Shown: piece after piece, positions 22,871-33,960 of the stretch
How the letters are laid out: each line of letters starts with the position of its first letter
Numbering within the stretch: position 1 is the stretch's first letter
From: Delphinapterus leucas
Taxonomy: Eukaryota > Chordata > Mammalia > Artiodactyla > Monodontidae
DNA: 64,000 bases
Assembly (NCBI RefSeq): GCF_002288925.2
Contig: NW_022098069.1
Location: 78,752,424 to 78,816,423, forward strand
Direction: 5' to 3'
Position numbers and translations under genes: made by a program
Notes under the pieces: generated by a model
What the model was told of the DNA's origin: nothing
Database searches by the model: none
What the model saw: only the letters and a program-made list of their open reading frames with translations

Positions 22871-23482
22871 AAAAGCTGCAAGTAAAATTTAGTGTTTGTG
22901 ATCATCAAATACCTTTGTCTAGTTCACTAGATTTTGTGTGCTTTCATTACATTGTTCTTAATTCATCATTTTACAACTGCATGTATATAAATGCTATTTT
23001 TTCACCCATGTAATAGATGCATATTCAAAATTTCAAGCAAAAATGTTATCAGTAAAGAGATTTTTATAATTTATGCATATGTAGAAGTTATATGTGTAAC
23101 AATATATTAATTTAATATTAATGAGAAAATTTAATCAAGTATGTTGTTGGTATATATTAAAGAATAATTGAAAAGTCCTTCCTCCTTTTTTTTCTCCATG
23201 GGTGAATGTTTCTTCTAACTTTATATATTTTCTGTAAATTAAACACCTTTAATTTCTGATACCAAAAAAGAGTATCATATTATTTTCCATATTTTTTGAT
23301 ATTAATAATGAATTTTAAAATATTAACATTAAAATTCTGTGAGTTTTCTGTGAATGCTATTATGTCAGAGTTATTTGTGCACTTTTACAAAAGCAGGCAA
23401 TCCATCTTGTTAGCTCTTTAACCATACTGTGAAAGCATAATTGTATTCTGTGCATTCTTCATTGACATTAAAATGATCTGTT
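22871..23482. other. AT-rich DNA without a recognised feature
   Basis: Tracts such as 'tattaatttaatattaatga' dominate. No coding signal and no repeat family assigned. Confidence 0.5.
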
Positions 23483-23541
23483 ACGATCTGCAGGGGGGGT
23501 ACTGGAACCAATCTCCTGTGGATACTGAGGGATAATTGCAC
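23483..23541 (-). mobile_element. MER2 (Tigger-type DNA transposon) terminal fragment
   Basis: The stretch 'ggtactggaaccaatctcct' followed by 'gtggatactgagggataa' matches the reverse complement of the pogo/Tigger-family end (consensus CAGTTGTCCCTC..GGGGATTGGTTCC). About 60 bases remain. MER2 is a non-autonomous relative of Tigger1, long inactive. Confidence 0.65.
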
Positions 23542-23624
23542 TAGGTTTCATGCTACAAGACCCAAGTTCATCTTCCTTGGCACTTTTTAATACAACTACC
23601 AATGCTGTGGCTCAGTTTGAATGA

Positions 23625-23685
23625 TTGATTTGTGGATGTTGGACTATTCTTGCATCACTGGAATAAAGCCCAGTTGATCATGCCA
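23625..23685 (-). mobile_element. Small L1 ORF2 fragment
   Basis: The phrase 'tcttgcatcactggaataaa' plus 'gcccagttgatcatgcc' corresponds to the ORF2 RT passage that in the full copies (4587-4627, 54560-54607) reads 'cttgcattcctggaataaac..cacttgatcatgg'. Only about 60 bases are left, stranded next to MER2. Confidence 0.6.
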
Positions 23686-23861
23686 ATCCCCATCGCTTAC
23701 ATTACCACCTGAGTTCCACCTCCTGTCAGCATTATGGGAGAAAACTGCTGAATGAAGAAGAGAAATGAATGGAGGCCTGTTTTGATCTATGGAGAGCATT
23801 GAGAAAGGACTTCATTCGGGTGGGAGACCTGAGGACTCGTGAGAAGGGGCCTGAGCTAAGC

Positions 23862-23940
23862 TGACCTGGCTTCCAAGTCTGGCTTCCTGTATGACTTTGG
23901 ATACATCCATTAAACTCTCTGAGGAACAGCTATTAAAGAA
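23862..23940 (+). repeat. MIR SINE fragment
   Basis: 'gcttcctgtatgactttgga' followed by 'taaactctctgaggaac' tracks the MIR core (..tgtgtgaccttgggcaagt..acctctctgagcctc). Diverged as expected for MIR. Confidence 0.5.
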
Positions 23941-24002
23941 TTTGAATGGAAAGCAATACACATACAGTAGATAGAAGTTAATTCAAAACTCTTCATTCGG
24001 GA

Positions 24003-25502
24003 GGACCTTCAAGATGGTGGAGGAGTAAGAGGTGGAGATCACCTTCCTCCCCACAAATACATCTACATGTGGAACAGCTCCTACAGAACACCTACTGAAG
24101 GCTGGCAGAAGACCTCAGACTTCCCAAAAGGCAAGAAACTCCCCACACACCTGGGTAGGGCAAAAAAAAAAAGAAAAAATAGAGACAAAAGAATAGGGAC
24201 GGGACCTGCACCAGTGGGAGAGAGCCGTGAAGGAGGAAAATTTTCCAAACACTAGGAAGCCCCTTCAGTGGAAGAAATGGGGTGGGGGTGGGGGAAGCTT
24301 CGGAGCCACGGAGGAGAGCACAGCAACAGGGGTGCGGAGGGCAAAGCGGAGAGATTCCCGCACAGAGGATCGGTGCCGACCAGCACTTACCAGCCCGAGA
24401 GGCTTGTCTGCTCACCCGCTGGAACACGACGAAAAGACAGCCCTCAGAATGGGAGAAAATAGTTGCCAATGAAGCAACTGACAAAGGATTAATCTCCAAA
24501 ATATACAAGCAGCTCATGCAGCTCAATATCAAAAAAACAAACATCCCAATCCAAAAATGGGCAGAAGACCTTAATAGACATTTCTCCAAAGATATACAGA
24601 TTGCCAACAAACACATGAAAGGATGCTCAACATCATTAATCATTAGAGAAATGCAAATCAAAACTACAATGAGGTATCACCTCACACCGGTCAGAATGGT
24701 CATCATCAAAAAATCTACAAACAATAAATGCTGGAGAGGGTGTGGAGAAAAGGGAGCCCTCTTGCACTGTTGGTGGGAATGTAAATTGATACAGCCACTG
24801 TGGAGAACAGTATGGAGGTTCCTTAAAAAACTAAAAATAGAACTACCATATGACCCAGCAATCCCACTACTGGGCATATACCCTGAGAAAACCATAAAAA
24901 AAAGAGCCATGTACCACAATGTTCATTGCAGCTCTATTTACAATAACCAGGACATGGAAGCAACCTAAGTGTCTATTGACAGATGAATGGGTAAAGAAGA
25001 CGTGGCACATATATACAATGGAATATTACTCAGCCATAAAAAGAAATGAAATAGAGTTATTTGTATTGAGGTGGATCAACCTAGAATCTGTCATACAGAG
25101 TGAAGTAATTCAGAAAGAGAAAAATAATGCTGTATGCTAACACATATATATGGAATCTAAAAAAAATGTGGTTCTGAAGAATGTAGGGGCAGGACAGGAA
25201 TAAAGATGCAGACACAGAGAATGGACTGGTGGACATGGGGAGGGAAAAGGGTAAGCTGGGACGAAGTGAGAGAGTGGCATTGACATATATACACTACCAA
25301 ATGTAAGATAGATAGTGCGAAGCAGCCTCATAGCACAGGGAGATCAGCTTGGTGCTTTGCAATGGCCTAGAGGGGTAGGACAGGGAGGGTGGGAGGGAGA
25401 TGCAAGATGGAGGGGATATGGGGATATAAGTATACGTATAGCTGATTCACTTTGTTGTGCCGCAGAAAGTAACACAACAATGTAAAACAATTATACTCCA
25501 AA
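24003..25502 (+). mobile_element. Short chimeric LINE-1: 5' UTR joined to ORF2 C-terminus and 3' UTR
   Basis: The start 'gaggaccttcaagatggtgg' is the L1 5' terminus, also present at the 5' end of the L1 ending at 57892. About 420 bases of 5' UTR follow, and near 24421 the sequence switches to the last part of ORF2 ([12 protein letters not shown]) and then the complete 3' UTR, ending near 25502. The rest of the 5' UTR, ORF1, endonuclease and RT are missing. It has both true ends with the middle removed, unlike an ordinary 5' truncation. A G-rich tract (ggagggtgggagggag) lies at 25382-25400. Confidence 0.85.
24282..24968 (+). pseudogene. Open frame fusing L1 5' UTR sequence to ORF2 C-terminus
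   Basis: One frame stays open for about 228 codons across the junction. Roughly the first 46 codons are translated 5' UTR ([19 protein letters not shown]..), and the remainder is ORF2 from [20 protein letters not shown], including [32 protein letters not shown] and the intact C-x3-C-x7-H-x4-C motif ([18 protein letters not shown]), then [17 protein letters not shown]. The 5' part has no ATG in frame; the first in-frame ATG is in ORF2 sequence (KQLM). Translation is therefore unlikely, but the C-terminal domain is unusually well kept. A later frame break near 24968 separates [14 protein letters not shown]. Confidence 0.6.
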
Positions 25503-26359
25503 CAAGTTGAGATCAACAATGTGTTCCTGCCCACCCATCTGTCTGTAAGAGTGAAAACTAGAGGTAAGTTTACTAGTTTGTTAAGATCTCTTTTCCACAT
25601 ATCTTAAAAATATGAATAAAAAAAGTATGTGAAGAGAGCATTTCACAAAAGACTATTTTGCTTTCAAAGGCATATTTGAAAGTCTTAGATGATCCTACAT
25701 ATACAACTAAATCGGTATTGTTCAGTATTAGAGCATATAAAAGGAAATTATGACTGTCTACATATCAGACACGTGATTATTTGATCTGTTTACTTGCCCC
25801 TAGTGTCTGAAGACTTAAATTTATATAAAATATCTTTTTCAAATAATTTCTCTGTCAAAAATTTACATGGATTCCTTATTTCATTAGCAACTATTAATTA
25901 TAACCTCTTTTGAGTTCACTCACAAGCCCTCTCTACTATGGCCTTCTTCCTGTTTAAATTGTTTTCCCTTGAGTTGGCTCTATTCCTGCTTTGCTTCTCT
26001 TTACATGTCACATTCATCTACAACATTTTATGTGTTTCATTCTGACAGGCATTTACTCCTTTATTCCTTCAATGTGTTCATGAGCTTTTTATTTCTAAAT
26101 GCAAAGTCTAAATATTTTATTAGCTTTTTCTGCTTACTTTATTCAAGGGTCCTTCTATCCCTGAATGCTGACAAAGTCTATAACTAGATTCTGTCAGCAA
26201 ACTGATAATGTTTATAGCAGTACCTTCTACCTGCTTTTTCCAAGAAATTATATCCAAGTTATTGTTATTAATAATACTGTATATTAAAAACATACCATAA
26301 TGAAAAAGAAAAGACAAATGATATATATGGCAAACATGTTAAATATTATTAACTTAAAA
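25503..26359. other. Unassigned AT-rich DNA
   Basis: No repeat or gene recognised. 25900-26180 is T/C-rich on the + strand and gives a hydrophobic open stretch of about 70 codons that I regard as chance. Confidence 0.5.
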
Positions 26360-26522
26360 ATTCCTACAAGCAACAAGGATATATTGGACAGCACAGGGAA
26401 ATATAGCCATCATTTTGTAATAATTTTAAATGGAGTATAATCTATAAAAATACTGAATAAATGTGTTGTACACCTGAAACTAATATAAAACTATAAATCA
26501 AATATACTTCAATAAACTATGT
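26360..26522 (+). mobile_element. L1 3' UTR end fragment
   Basis: 'ggacagcacagggaaatata', 'gttgtacacctgaaactaat' and 'aaatatacttcaataaacta' match the last 160 bases of the artiodactyl L1 3' UTR. 5'-truncated. Confidence 0.8.
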
Positions 26523-27139
26523 AAAGCTGTTGTCAGAGAATTAAAGTAACAACCAGAAATAAGTTTAAATCCCCCCCCCAAAAAAAAGAACATTTGATGA
26601 CATGGCAAAATATATAACATATTGTGGGTAAATAAGGCCCTGAAACTATGTATAGCATAGCATAATTCTATTAAAAATTATTTTACATATATACATACAC
26701 ACTATAGGCATAGAAAGAAAATACATCCACAGTTTAACAGTTTATCTCTGGGTAATAGAATTATTGATGATTTTTTATATTTTACTTAATAATTTTCTGT
26801 ATTTTTCCGATTTTCTAAAATAAACTTTAAAATTTATAAAAAATTAAATTTGAAAAAACGAATTCCTACAAGCAAGAAAATAATAATGCCTAAAAAATAT
26901 TAAAGAACATGCTCTAGTAATTCTCAGAATTTTAGAATTAGTATATTTAAATTTTTCATCATAAAATACAAAATAATACCTTAAACTGATAGACATATTA
27001 GCTTTTCAACAAGAAATTCTTGTATTTTTTTTCAGTTCTAAGAAATAGTGTAAAGAAATGGACACTGTGATATATTGTTACTACCAATAGAAACTAGAAA
27101 GCAATATCCCATTATGAAGTGATAGCTTTAAACACATTC
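26523..27139. other. Old repeat-like AT-rich DNA, unassigned
   Basis: 26700-26830 contains 'ctgtatttttccgattttct' and 'tttatctctgggtaatagaa', phrases common in the 3' parts of ancient mammalian LINE copies, but I cannot name the family. The remainder is featureless; a C9 run and an A run lie at 26570-26590. Confidence 0.4.
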
Positions 27140-27420
27140 ATATTTCTGTCGTGGCAATACTACAAATGTGCCTTTTTCCTAGAGAAATAATGAAAACAAT
27201 TTAAAAGCTTTACATATATGAAAATTTATCATAGCCTTATTTATGATACCAAAATTTAAAGCAGTCTGTAGGTTATAGTTAAATAGTTAAAATGAAATCA
27301 GGAATATCGAATTGTAAGGGATATTGGGCAGTTATTAAAATTATCCTGAAATGGTGATAAATGTAACCATATAACCCAACTTAACTGGTGTGGTTGGTAT
27401 CAAATACTTTTTTCAATTGT
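27140..27420 (+). mobile_element. Ancient L1M fragment
   Basis: Order and spacing of 'tcatagccttatttatgata', 'taaatagttaaaatgaaatc' and 'ggcagttattaaaatta' follow the ancient L1M 3' region (..gcattatttataatagc..ggttaaataaattatgg..gcagccgttaaaaagaa). Strongly diverged. Confidence 0.45.
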
Positions 27421-27639
27421 TCTATGTAATTATACTCATATTACTTAGATAGCATTCCCTAATACTGTATTCAGAATACATGCACTGACAATGATTTGCT
27501 CTTGTTTCTTTTGGTCTAGTTTTAGAATCCAGGATGTCCTTCTTTATCCCAGCTTCCCACTGTCCATGCATGGTTTGTGAGTTATGTGTCCTAATTATTC
27601 ATTGATTTTGTATTCTCTTAGTCATTCCTTCCTCTGTTA

Positions 27640-28010
27640 TCCTAGTTCAGATCTGCATTATCTTTCCTCTAAATCTGTTTTCTTTGCTATTCTCCCTGTC
27701 TCCAGACTTGTTCAATTAAAATTCACACTTCATTTCCTGCCTAGGGGATCTTTGTATAATGTAAATCAGATTGTGTCACTTTCCTTAAATTTTGACTTCT
27801 GGATAAAATGTAAGTTCCTTGCCCTTCCATGGCAAATCTCATCTGTCATCTCTCCATGTCTCTCTATTGAAGCTTAACACACACTGCACACAGCTCCCTC
27901 CATACTGAGCTATATGCTACCTTTGTTTATATTCTGACTTCTTCCCTGAAGATATTCTTTCCAATTCCTTACCTGCTAATTCCTTCTGTTCACCCTTCAT
28001 GACATAAAAT
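27640..28010 (+). repeat. L2 LINE 3' region
   Basis: 'cagattgtgtcactttcctt', 'tggataaaatgtaagttcct', 'gcacacagctccctccatac' and 'tccttctgttcacccttcat' follow the L2 consensus in order. This is an ancient non-LTR element, not coding here. Confidence 0.7.
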
Positions 28011-28409
28011 ATGAAGTTAAATACAATGGAAGATTATAATAAGTATGAGGGATCTTATTAAAAATTTTTATATCTTATTCTAAAACATCTTTCCTTTTTT
28101 TAATTTTGTAATTTTAAATTAAACCTGCAAATGAGTATTTAGAAAAGTCAACCTGACCTCATTTAAATTCTTCTTTGCCATATTTTTGCTAGTTTAATCC
28201 ATATATATATATATATATATATATGTCAAGAAACAACAGAAGGCCAGTGCTCCTTTTGAATGGTCAGTCTTCTGTCAACTGACATACTGACTTGAAGTTG
28301 AAGGGTCATACATCTGAATCTGTGATGGGGGTCCAAAAATGATTTTAAAAATGTAACTGACTTTAAGTTTTAGGCTTTGAGGTATTTGAAGAAAAAAAGC
28401 TGAAAGCTT
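28011..28409. other. AT-rich DNA with a TA microsatellite
   Basis: An uninterrupted TA run lies at 28201-28224. Nothing else is recognised. Confidence 0.6.
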
Positions 28410-28425
28410 CATATGTTAAATTATT

Positions 28426-28773
28426 TTTTTAATTTTTATTCATTTATTTTTGGCTGCGTTGGGTCTTTGTTGCTGTGTGCGGGCTTTCTCTAGTTGGCAG
28501 TGAGTGGGGGCTACTCTTCGTTGCAGTGCGTGGCCTTTTCATTGCAGTAGCTTCTCTCGTTGTGGAGCACGGGCTCTAGGCGCGTGGGCTTCAGTAGTTG
28601 TGGCACGCAGGTTCAGTAGTTGTGGCTCGCAGGCTCTAGAGTGCAGGCTCAGTAGTTGTGGCGCAGGGGCTTAGTTGCTCCACGGCATGTGGGATCTTCC
28701 CAGACCAGGGCTTGAACCTGTGTCCCCTGCATTGGCAGGTGGATTCTTAACCACTGTGCCACCAGGGAAGCCC
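28426..28773 (-). mobile_element. CHR-type SINE, long form, with perfect target-site duplication
   Basis: It starts with a T-rich end, then 'tttggctgcgttgggtcttt', runs through 'cagtagttgtggcacgcagg' and 'ttagttgctccacggcatg' and ends 'caccagggaagccc'. The flanks catatgttaaattatt at 28410-28425 and 28774-28789 are identical, a 16-base target-site duplication made by L1-type insertion. The 3' half is longer than in the other copies here, so it represents an older CHR subtype. Confidence 0.95.
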
Positions 28774-28885
28774 CATATGTTAAATTATTGACAAAGTAAA
28801 AATCCTTTCAAAAATATCATGTAAAATTATTACCTAATAATATACAGTGAATTTAAGACTATTGTCATATATCTTAAGGAAACAA

Positions 28886-29518
28886 CATCAATCTCAAAAA
28901 GACATCTGTACCCTCATGTTCACTGCAGCATTATTAACAATAGCCAAAACAGAGAAACAACCTAAGTGTCTATGAATGGATGAATGAATATAAAAAATGT
29001 GGTATATATATAAAATAGAACATTATTCAGCCATTGAAAAGAAGGAAATACTGCCATTTTGACAACCTGGATAGACCTCGAAGGCATTAAGCTAAGTGAA
29101 ATAAGTCAGAGAAAGACAAACACTGTATGATCTCCTTTATACGTGGAATCTAAAATAAACTTGAATTCTTAAAAACAGAGAACAGATTGATGGTTGCCAG
29201 AGTTGGGGGATGGGGGATGGAAGAAATGGGTAAAAAGCTACAAACTTCCAGGTGTAAGATAAATAAGTTTTGGGGAAGTAATATACAACAGGCTGACTGT
29301 GTTAACAATACTGTGTTGAATATTTGGAAGTTGCTAAGAGAGTAGATCTTAGAAGTTCTCATCACAATAAAAAAATTGTAACTGTGAGGTGAAAGATGTT
29401 AACTTGTGGTAATCATTTCACAATCTGTACATGTAAAAAATTATTATGTTATAATCTTAAAATAATATGTTAGATGTCGATTATATCTCTGTAAAACTGG
29501 AAAATAAAAAAAAAAATA
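28886..29518 (+). mobile_element. L1MA-type 3' end
   Basis: It begins in the ORF2 tail ('gttcactgcagcattattaa', the L1 passage HVHCSIINNSQ) and runs through 'gattgatggttgccagagtt' and 'tggaatctaaaataaacttg' to an A-rich end near 29518. 5'-truncated; similar in age to 21550-22870. Confidence 0.85.
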
Positions 29519-29741
29519 GACTCTTGCCTAACATTTTAAAACTCTAAATGCAAATTTGATAATTTAAGATAATTTAAGATATGTTAACTATTACTGCCTT
29601 CTGGAATCTATTATTGCCAAAAACTTATTTTTGGTAGATCCTAATTTAAACAGAGTTAAAACTAATGTTGAAAAATATAAAAACTAACATTCAAAATATA
29701 AAAATTATTTTCAGTATTTCAAGTTATATATCACCAAGATC

Positions 29742-29962
29742 AGAGTTCAACAAACTATCACCCAAGAGTCTGCTGCTTTTTTTTTGTAAATAAAGGTGTG
29801 TTAGAGCACAGTCACACTCATTCTTTTACTTACAGTTTTTGGCTATTTCCTCCCTACAAGGGCTAGTACAGTTGAGTAGTTGCAAAAGAGCTTGGATGAC
29901 CCTCAAAGCCTAAAAATATTCACCCTCCTTTTTTTTTTTCACAAAGTTGTTTGCTGACCCCT
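29742..29962 (+). mobile_element. hAT/Charlie-type non-autonomous DNA transposon
   Basis: 'gtaaataaaggtgtgttaga', 'agttgagtagttgcaaaag', 'cctcaaagcctaaaaata' and the terminus 'tttgctgacccctg' match a common mammalian MITE whose ends read CAGgGGTcaGCAAACT. The left end (ttcaacaaactatc) is the decayed inverted repeat. I do not assert the exact family name. Confidence 0.7.
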
Positions 29963-30729
29963 GATCTAGCCTACGTATTTTGTTCACTTCTGACTCCACC
30001 TTAAGAAGAATACTGGGGAATTGTGTTTCACTCATTCTCTATCCTTCTTTATAGCCTCTATACTTTGTCAGTTTCCTTTATTGATATGTAAGTAGTTTAA
30101 TGATTTTGGGGTGAGTGAAATGGTTCTCTTCAGCTGTTTTCTTTATTCAGTTTTTGTCTTTATTTCCATAATTCATACATATTCCACAGGAAAAATAGGC
30201 TTGTTAATTATTGGGTGTAAGTACAGGCAACTCAGTGATTTAAGACTAAACAAGTGAGATTTACACATTGCCAAACCACTCAGCATACATCTCATTACTA
30301 TGTCATTCATGAGAGCTGATAATTCTGCTTCTGGACCTAAATTAACCCTCTAATCTGACTATATAAAAAAACCTTCAGTACTTTTGGAAGGTAAGTATAT
30401 TAATTTTTCTGAGTTAGATAACCCATTAAAAATAGTTGTACATTCTATGTGCAGTTTATTTGATGCTACATAGCCAACTGGTGAAACGTAGTATGACATT
30501 ATGAGGCAAAATATGTTTATGTTTTAAATGTTTATCATATTTTATGAATAAGGGAAGAGAAAATTCTACCAGTCACAAAATCAAAGGCAGAGATACATTC
30601 TACAACATAAGAAGGATCAGTTATTTTCAGTTCAGTCCTTAATTGAGCCTTTTTTAAAAATATGTATTACAGATTTATAAAGCTTCTAACTGTAGGAGCT
30701 AGGCTATCATTTATTTACTATATCTTCTC
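29963..30729. other. Unassigned DNA
   Basis: No gene or repeat recognised; AT-rich with mixed composition. Confidence 0.5.
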
Positions 30730-30838
30730 AATTGAAAGTATGTTCCATGATAGCAGGGAATGTGTCCTGTTCACCCAGAAGCTAAAGTAATGTACAGTAG
30801 GTACTCAGAACAGCATCTGTTAAATGAATGGGTTGAAG
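30730..30838 (+). repeat. L2 LINE 3' end
   Basis: 'atgttccatgatagcaggga', 'tgtgtcctgttcaccc' and 'gtaggtactcagaac..gttaaatgaatg' match the L2 terminus (..ctccatgagggcagggac..gtaggcgctcaataaat..). Confidence 0.7.
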
Positions 30839-30844
30839 TTACCT

Positions 30845-30998
30845 AACTAGATCCTTCCTACAACATTGTGAGTTAGGCACAACGTTGTGAGTTGTGTTGA
30901 TGTTCTCAATTTTTAAAGGAGGTAAGTAAGACTCAGAAAAATTATGTGACTTACCCTAAGACACAGAGCTTTTATAAAGAGCCAGGATAAAAACAACA
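30845..30998 (-). repeat. MIR SINE
   Basis: Reverse MIR consensus in order: 'cctacaacattgtgagttag', 'tttttaaaggaggtaagtaa', 'gactcagaaaaattatgtga', 'cttaccctaagacacagagc'. It lies directly after the L2 end. Confidence 0.7.
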
Positions 30999-32079
30999 AC
31001 AACAAAACAAAAAACTATGTCTTCTGCATCCCAGGTGTGTCTTTTTTGCTTATACAATATTTCCTTTTCTTTGAAGAATAAAGAAACTGGAATTGGTTAC
31101 CTTAGGGAAATTTTTTATATGAAGATTTAAGAAGAAGAAGAAATAATTTTAATGTATTCTTAAAATTTTGTTGGTTTTTTGTCTGTATAGCTCAAGACAC
31201 AAAAGATAAAATGGCTTCAGTTGAAGTGGAGATAATTCAGGTAGTGACAAGAAATTTCTTCTTAATCTTTCATTATCTTCTTGACTTGGACTCAGTAGAG
31301 AGGTTCATCTGCTTACTTCTGCATTTTAATTATCACCACCTGCTAACTGTATTAACTACCAGAAGAACAGAATGAGTAACAAAGTGCTGGAATGTTGTTA
31401 CTCCACCCACAGAGAAGCATTGCAGACTTAGCAAAAGATGGTTCAGTAGTTCTTCATGACATAGTAGATAAGGGAGAATGCAGAAACTTTCCAAAATCAC
31501 CACATTTAAAATGTTTTGAGCATGGGTATTATATCTAAGATTTATTGATGATTTTCTTTTATTGTAACTTTTATATAATTTCAATTTTTTAAAGGTTGTA
31601 GTACCACTGAAGTAATAGTCATAAAATAAGGCCTGACGTGCATTTTACATGGAAGAAGATTTTTTTCCAAAGTTTCCATAAATAGCTAGATATTTGATTA
31701 TTGTACTAAACTCACAGTTAACAAAGATGAAAGTGGTGAGAGAAAGTGTTGGATTAAAAATGTCTCCTTTTCTCTTTTCCAATTGTTTTATCCATTTTTG
31801 TCAAAATGGACAAATATGAAATAATTCAATTTATTTAGCCTGAAAAAAATGATGGGACCATTATGCTCAGTTTTATGACAACAATTTTGAAAAATAACTA
31901 GAGGTAAAGGATCATATCCTAAAATAATATTGTCAATGAATTGAGTCAAAAGAATATACAAAGACAATATCAAACATAACTACATATTTAAATTTTTATT
32001 CCTAAAATAGTTGTTAGGTCTTGAATTTTCAGGTGACATAACAAACCATTAATAACAGATACTTTCAATGTTATGTAAA
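30999..32079. other. Unassigned AT-rich DNA
   Basis: Starts with an AAC-rich run (aacaacaacaacaaaacaaa). No coding or mobile-element match that I can defend. Confidence 0.5.
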
Positions 32080-32650
32080 TTCTGCTGGAGAATGGGAACA
32101 ATAGGAAAGCTTTCATATTAATTTTGTGGGGGTAGTCTAATTCTGACACAAAATCATGGCAAAAATAACAGAAAAATAAAACTACAGAACAAACTAAATA
32201 TGAATGTACAAAAGAAATACTAAATTATTAGCAAAGAAAATCTAGCAGTGTAAGGAAAAATGCATTGTTACTCCAGAATGAAAGCAGGATTCAAAATTAG
32301 AAAATGTGTTAATAAATTTACTTTGTAATTAAAGAATATAAATGATAGGATCTATTAATAAAGGCTAAAAGGTCATTAGATAAAATTCAAACACTTCCCT
32401 CTAAAGAACTCCCTCAGGAAGCTGGCAGTAAAAGAAACATCCTAGTCCAATGTGGAGAATGTTATCAAAAACCTGTAATAGACAACACTTATTGGTGAAA
32501 TTTTAGAAGTATTCTTATTAAAACGTTTCTGCTATGTTTCACTTAACATGGAACTGGAAGTCCTAGAAGATGAGATGGGGGAAAAAAAGAATAAGGGTGA
32601 TAACATTTAGAAAGTAAGAACTAACACAGTTAGAATTAGCTGTATTATCT
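32080..32650 (+). mobile_element. Ancient L1M ORF2 fragment
   Basis: Matches to the L1 RT-coding order: 'gcaggattcaaaattag' (QDSKLE), 'tgataggatctattaataaa', 'ggtcattagataaaattcaa' and 'acatggaactggaagtccta' (the NMELEVL equivalent of NIALEVL). Very diverged, and it contains extra material, so no frame survives. Confidence 0.55.
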
Positions 32651-33409
32651 CCAGTTTCTGAAAAGAGCAGCCACCTCATAGTGTTTAATCACAGTGAGCT
32701 CCAAGATGTCCTAATCTCCAACCACTGGGTTAATTTCAGCCAACCCAGTTCTCTCTCTATAGCCTTCAGAGTTCTGTGAACTGACTAGGGTCAAGAGCTC
32801 AGTAGAGCTGAAGGGAGCTGCCAGGTGTCAGAGTAGCCAATTCAAGCAGTGTGCCAAAATGGAAGTAATCATCAAGCCTTAATCACTTACTATGCTAGTA
32901 TAAGTAAAAGGCTAAAACTAGAGCCAGCATCAACTCCCTCCTTTTCCAATTTCACCCTTGGAATGGAGTGCCAATCAGGGGTTGGATCAGCACAGGTGTG
33001 CTGGTCATATATCAATGCTGAAGGAGCCCTGAAATAAAGGCTCTTGGAATTTTAATAACTGGGGGGCTAGCAGAAGGCAAAAGGGGGAGGGCTAGGAGTA
33101 GAAAAGAGCTAGGTACTGTGTCAGAGTAGGGAAAGGTATCTTCAGGATTTCCCTATAAGGAAACTTCCAAATGCAAGTGCCTGGGCTGGGAATGCAAATA
33201 TACAAAAGAGGATGCCAGCCAGAGGGTCTTGAGTCCCTGACTGTAACTCCTTCAGAGGTTGCAATGCATTGACTATGCATCAAGTCCAGTGAAGAGACAG
33301 CAGTTTTCTGCTATGAGGCCTGCCATGTAAAGCCTTTGTACTTGCCTATGGTTGAGCCTGAAAAATCACACAAGGATTTTTGGCCAGGAGCTGGACTGCT
33401 CATTCTGGA
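32651..33409. other. Unassigned DNA, GC higher than surroundings
   Basis: Composition resembles the repeat that follows (33410-33960), and this may be its continuation, but I see no defining ends. Open frames (for example 32849-33037) are short and unremarkable. Confidence 0.4.
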
Positions 33410-33960
33410 GGTCCTCAAGACTGCCCTCAGACTCAATAATTTTCTAGAACAATTCTTAGAACTCAGAAAAGTTGTTATACTCATGGTTATGGTTTATTAC
33501 AGTGAAGGGATACAGATGAAAATAAACAAAGGGAAGAGGTACATACAGCAGGGTACAGAAAAGATCAGTTGCAAAGCTTCCAGTTGTCTTGTCCCAGTGG
33601 ACTTCTGTGGACAGTGCTATTTCTCTCAGTAATGACATGTAATAATAACACACACAGTATTGCCAGTGAGGGAATCTCACCAGAGTCTTGTGTTCAGAGT
33701 TTGTATTGGGAGTTGGTCACACAGACATGGCTAAACAGTCACATGGCTGATCCTACTCTCCAACCCCTACAGTGGTCATGCTGGTATCATGTATCCCAAG
33801 CTCCCACACATAAATCGCATTGCTAACATAAATTACCTGGTATGGCCCCAAGTCTCCAGATAAGCAAAAACATTCCTGTTGAGCAGGACATTCCATGGGC
33901 TAAAAGGTTCCCTTCCAGGAAGTGGGGGCAAAGGGCCAAATCTTTCTATGGTCAAAGTTA
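33410..33960. repeat. Probable ancient LTR-type interspersed repeat
   Basis: Phrases such as 'gttatactcatggttatggt', 'ttattacagtgaagggatac' and 'attgggagttggtcacacag' are familiar from a widespread old mammalian LTR-like repeat. No terminal TG..CA pair or target duplication could be fixed, and no retroviral coding sequence accompanies it. Family and strand are left open. Confidence 0.4.

Noticed and set aside
28201..28224. CRISPR-like or satellite array
   Set aside because: Repeats in the window are simple TA/CA runs or dispersed transposons; there are no regularly spaced repeats with unique spacers.
33410..33960. Endogenous retrovirus provirus
   Set aside because: Only an LTR-like stretch is suggested; no gag, pol or env-like coding sequence, primer-binding site or paired LTR is seen nearby.
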